From Reticulascus tulasneorum (Eukaryota; Ascomycota; Sordariomycetes; Glomerellales; Reticulascaceae): a stretch of DNA of 64,000 bases. A program made the translations under genes and the position numbers. Below are positions 60,433-64,000 of the stretch, piece after piece. Each line of letters opens with the position of its first letter. The first letter of the stretch is position 1. The notes below the pieces were generated by a model. That model saw only the letters and a list, made by a program, of their open reading frames with translations. It was not told the DNA's origin and did no database searches. Location: NCBI GenBank assembly GCA_001557505.1, contig LSAX01000001.1:310001-374000 (forward strand). Direction: 5' to 3'.

Positions 60433-63190
60433 CTAGTATTGCTCTTCGTCATCGCTTTCGACATCATCGTCGATACCACCGCAATCGGGTTGATCCTCAA
60501 CCTCGCTGACTTCGTGCCCATGGGCAATACCATACTTCGACATCACTTGCCACGGTGATGTTGCCATTTCAAGTTTCAAAATATCGATGTTCTCCTCCAC
60601 TGATTCTACCGCGGCCTCCCACATCTCTTCTCGGACCTGGATTTTGATCGTTCTGTAAGTTTCGACCATATCCCCCATCTTCCAGTTCTCTTTCAGTTGG
60701 ATCAGCGGTTGTAGCTTTATGATTGCATCGGATCCTCGGCGGCTCTTAAGAGCTGCCAGAACCCCTTCCAGATGGCTGATGTCGGATTCTAGATTCCTAT
60801 TTCGTATCCCTCGATAAAGCTTCTCAAATGCCTCTTTTGTTTCCTCGTCCGGATCTCTCCAGAATACGCGTGTGGGATATGGTCTGTTGATGGTGAATAT
60901 AAATAGATCCCACGGAGTATCATGGCTGGAGCTGCGATGTTGTGCATTGATGCTTGAAAGCTGTAACGTGTCCAAATATTGGCATACTTCAGCATTGCTA
61001 TATATTGCTGCAAAGTGGAGAACATTGTACCCATCCACGTGGTCAACGATATCCAGTCGTGCATTTGCATCGACTAAGACCTTCGCGAATGTCAAGTTGT
61101 CATAAGTAATGGCCTCCAGCAATGGCGTGTTGCTGAGGCAGTTTCGACATTCGATGTCGGCCCCTGCTTTCAAAAGTAGCTGAGCCTTCGCTTCAGTCAA
61201 CCCTGTTTCGTGGTGCTGCACGTTAGCCAGCAAGTGCAATGGCGTGTGTCCGTTAGTGTCTTGTGCCGTTGTCAAGGTGTAACTTGACAAGATCAAATCA
61301 AGGATGTGATGTGAATCGCGAGACGGAGAATGTACTGCGTGATGCACAGCATTTTGTCTGTAGATATTCCTCAGATGAACATCACATCTTGCGTTGACAA
61401 GACACTGCGCATGCGTAAGATAGCCGGAGCTTACTGCGTACATCAGCGGAGTCTCTCCTTCCCAATCCATCTGGTCGACATCGGCTCCAGCACAGAGTAG
61501 TTCCCGTACTGCTTCTTCATTATCGTTCCACACAGCTAGATGAAGAGGAGCAAGCCCAGTGTAGTCAAGCGAGTTTATTGCCCAGAACTCTGCGACTGGA
61601 ACCGACGACGAAATATTCCCCCGAATAGCTGCTTCGTGGATGGCTGGTCGCATCGGGTGTCCGTCAACTTCGCCAGCTGAGACGACCTTCTGCAATATCT
61701 CGTAGTCACCGACGCCACAGGAAGACGACAGCAGATACTGATAGGCTGTATAAACTGTATTCCTTTTGTACCAAAAAAGGCCCTGTCAGTTTATGTCTAC
61801 TGGAAGTGATTAGGCCAAGTTGCCAGAATGGCGTTCCTTACATTCCACAGCCCTGACGTTGCAGCCAATCTGACCACAAGACAAGCAGAAATTCCACAAT
61901 ATCAAAACGGCGGTGACTTATAGCATACTAGGCGCATTGCTGTCAGCAGTATTCCATAGCGATAGGACGACTTGAAAGCCGACTTACTTCTATCAAGCCT
62001 ATCTCAGGTTCTCCAACATCTGTAGGATATAGCGTCAATTCTTTCAGAATTAAGTCCTGGAGTAATTCCGTAGTCCCTTTCTTAATACATAACCAGATCT
62101 TATGGTTGCCTGGAAGTACTCTGCCAACGCTCAGGTGCAGCGATGCTCCAATATTAGATACGCCATCCAAGGAGCTTCGGAACGACACGACTCGGGAACA
62201 GATCCACGACGGAAATGAGTAGTTAACATGGATTGAAGAGCCTTGGCGTTGGCAATGCTCTTCGTTGCACTCAACCTTCTTCGCTATTGGGATGTTGCTG
62301 TAGCGAAGGATGAGAGAGCCGATGACAGGCTGTAACCAATGGCCGGTTCTGCGTTCGGACGCGTTGAAGTGGCACTGACAATGACATGGCTTGGGGCAGA
62401 CTCCCGGCATCATCACCGAAGCTCGGATGTGAACAGAACTGGCATTGTCGTCCAATATCATTCGCTCCATCCGACTGACAGTTGATCCAAGTTGGCTGCC
62501 GCTACTCCCTGACATGGATAGTTGTGGCCGAGTTCCAGATTTGATCTCTTCCCGGGTAGAGACAGAAACGTTCTCAATTTGCAAAAGATGTTTTGTGGTC
62601 GGCCTGTATTGAATGTTTAGCCTTTTCCTTACCATGATAAGAAGCATTGAGCGTTCTCGGGGCCACAGGTATGAACATACTGATGGAGCTGGTGGCCTCT
62701 TATTTCTAACAAGAGAGCAGTCTGAAGCATTAGTTGTGCATTGCGGGCTTTCGCATGCATCTTTTCGATGCTTTTCTGCGTTCGAACCCACTTGAACTTT
62801 CTTGGCTTGAGTGCATTTGCTCCATCAGAGCGGGAACAGTCGACGCAGATTTTCTCAAGGTCCGTAACGATGCTCTGTAAATAAACCCTCGTTCGTTGAA
62901 GTAAGGTCGACTCGGCCTTAGACGGTGAGTTTAGAGCGTCGTGATTCTGGATGAGGCTTGTTTCCTCAAGGATTGTTTGCAACGTCTCAATCTGAGTGTC
63001 ACTTGTCAGAAGTCGGATTCCCGTGTCCACGTCGCGATTCTAAGGATTGCAAGGCACAAACTTCACTGTTCAAAGACAATAAATCGTCCTGGATCTCAGG
63101 TATTGATCGCAGAAATTCGACAATCTTCGGCACAGCTGTTAGGGCTTGACCGATTGCGATTATGCTTGCGACTGCGCTGAGCGGATCCAT
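60433..63190 (-). CDS. Ankyrin-repeat protein with Helo-like N-terminal domain (one suspected frameshift)
   Basis: The model joins 62681-63190, 61988-62603, 61842-61927 and 60433-61762 to about 846 residues. The N-terminus, MDPLSAVASIIAIGQALTAV, matches the fungal STAND/NLR N-terminal (Helo-like) type. A coiled region follows, then a Cys/His cluster (CPKPCHCQCHFN) and a conserved block with WLQPVIGSL. At least five ankyrin repeats come next, e.g. TGLAPLHLAVWNDNEEAVREL, GETPLMYAVSSGY and GHTPLHLLANVQ. The tail is acidic. There is no NACHT or NB-ARC domain. Within exon 1 the frame changes near 63040, between VCALQSL and DVDTGIRLL, with no room for an intron, so an indel in the gene or assembly is likely. 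The C-terminal exons join cleanly. Confidence 0.75.
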
Positions 63191-64000
63191 GCTGTCCGCG
63201 TTGACTTGACGGTCTTCAACCCATGGGAACGCGATATAGTATTGGAATCCTCGTTATCCGGTCTGAGGATTAAATTGAAGAGTTCGCCATAGTTGCGGAA
63301 TTTGTTGAGATCAATTTGGTGGAAGCTGATGGGATGAAGCTGGCAGGTGACTTCTGCGGCTCAGCAGTACATAGCCACAAATTTTATGACAGCCGTGTGC
63401 TCTGCCCGATGTCCTTCCCATCATGACATGAAGGGAGGACTTACAGAACGTTTAAAAGTGGTGGTGCAGATGAAGTGACTCAAGATTAGAATAGAAGCAT
63501 CCAAATCAATCTCAACAGAGAAGCAACTATTTAATACGCCAGTCCAAGGGATGATGTGCGACAGCAGTCGAGCGAGCGTTGAGGCAGCCGACTGGGGTGA
63601 TCGTCAAAGTTGTTCTGGGCCCGAACTATGCTGCATTGGGAGACGTACATTGGCGAGAACGCCATCTACTTGCCGAAGAGTATGTACGGGCGGCCGCCAT
63701 AATCTAATCTATATGTTGTTGTCTGTTTTTCGTACATACTGAGATGAGCAAAAACAGACGAATCCACTGCAGCGGGAATGTTTCCTTTAGCAGCTTGTGA
63801 TACGGAGGGTCCATCAGGCTGATTGCGTGTATTCTCCGGGGTAGCTGAAAGCTAAAGCACCTGTAGCCGCGTAGCCGCATTCACAACGTCTTGAAGACCT
63901 GGAGCCCAGGCAGTTTCACCACCGTACACGTACATGGAGGCGTGTCAAAGCTAGGGTGGAACAGCTGTAGCCTCCCTTTAGGCCATTAATGCTACTTGGT
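63191..64000. other. Right-end gene-free stretch
   Basis: Promoter of the ankyrin gene, then sequence without coding signal up to the window edge. Confidence 0.45.

Noticed and set aside
1..64000. CRISPR arrays, prokaryotic operons or riboswitches
   Set aside because: The DNA is fungal. No regularly spaced direct repeats or such elements were seen.

Overview
The window is chromosomal DNA from a filamentous ascomycete (Pezizomycotina). Most genes carry several short introns of about 47-90 nt with GTRNGT-type donors. There are fungus-specific families: Zn2Cys6 regulator, HET domain, Helo-like ankyrin protein, cutinases and a GH45 endoglucanase. A roughly 4.2-kb extremely AT-rich block lies in the middle of otherwise balanced GC sequence, as expected for repeat-induced point mutation (RIP). 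The secreted esterases, endoglucanase and small cysteine-rich protein point to a plant-associated or plant-degrading lifestyle. I cannot name the species.

Left part (0.2-18.7 kb): an unrecognised intron-containing gene, a multi-intron P450 (2848-4931), an RNA-binding protein with a spliced 5' leader (5453-7048), a DHA2-type transporter (9145-11069), an imine-reductase-like dehydrogenase (12167-13060) and a second P450 (13357-15097). The transporter, reductase and P450 could form a small metabolite set without a visible backbone enzyme. A 78-residue secreted cysteine-rich protein (16977-17276) and a GH45 endoglucanase (17805-18648) follow.

Middle part (21-36.4 kb): a run of damaged genes comes first. 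It holds a possible esterase relic, a Zn2Cys6 regulator interrupted by one in-frame TAG, a divergent MFS transporter with reading-frame breaks and an AIFM2-like FAD oxidoreductase with two frameshifts. A CGG-N5-CCG palindrome sits between regulator and transporter. This looks like a formerly co-regulated cluster that is decaying. It is followed by intact genes: a Kelch/single-TM protein (29846-31803), an Mth938-domain protein (32239-32742) and a VPS9-CUE Rab5-type exchange factor (33744-36378).

Right part (38.4-64 kb): a cutinase (38437-39179); the AT-rich block (about 40.1-44.35 kb), in which I can still read a degraded Copia reverse transcriptase in one frame; a Dnf3-like P4-ATPase (45145-49344); a long gene-free stretch; a secreted protein built of 17-residue TLPP repeats (52894-54291); and a GPI-anchored cutinase-family esterase (54533-55504). 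Last comes an incompatibility-like locus: a HET-domain gene (56119-58440), a MYND-finger pseudogene (58941-59971) and a Helo-like-N/ankyrin gene (60433-63190).

All exon boundaries were inferred by eye from splice signals and reading-frame continuity. Family assignments rest on recognised motifs, not on database searches.
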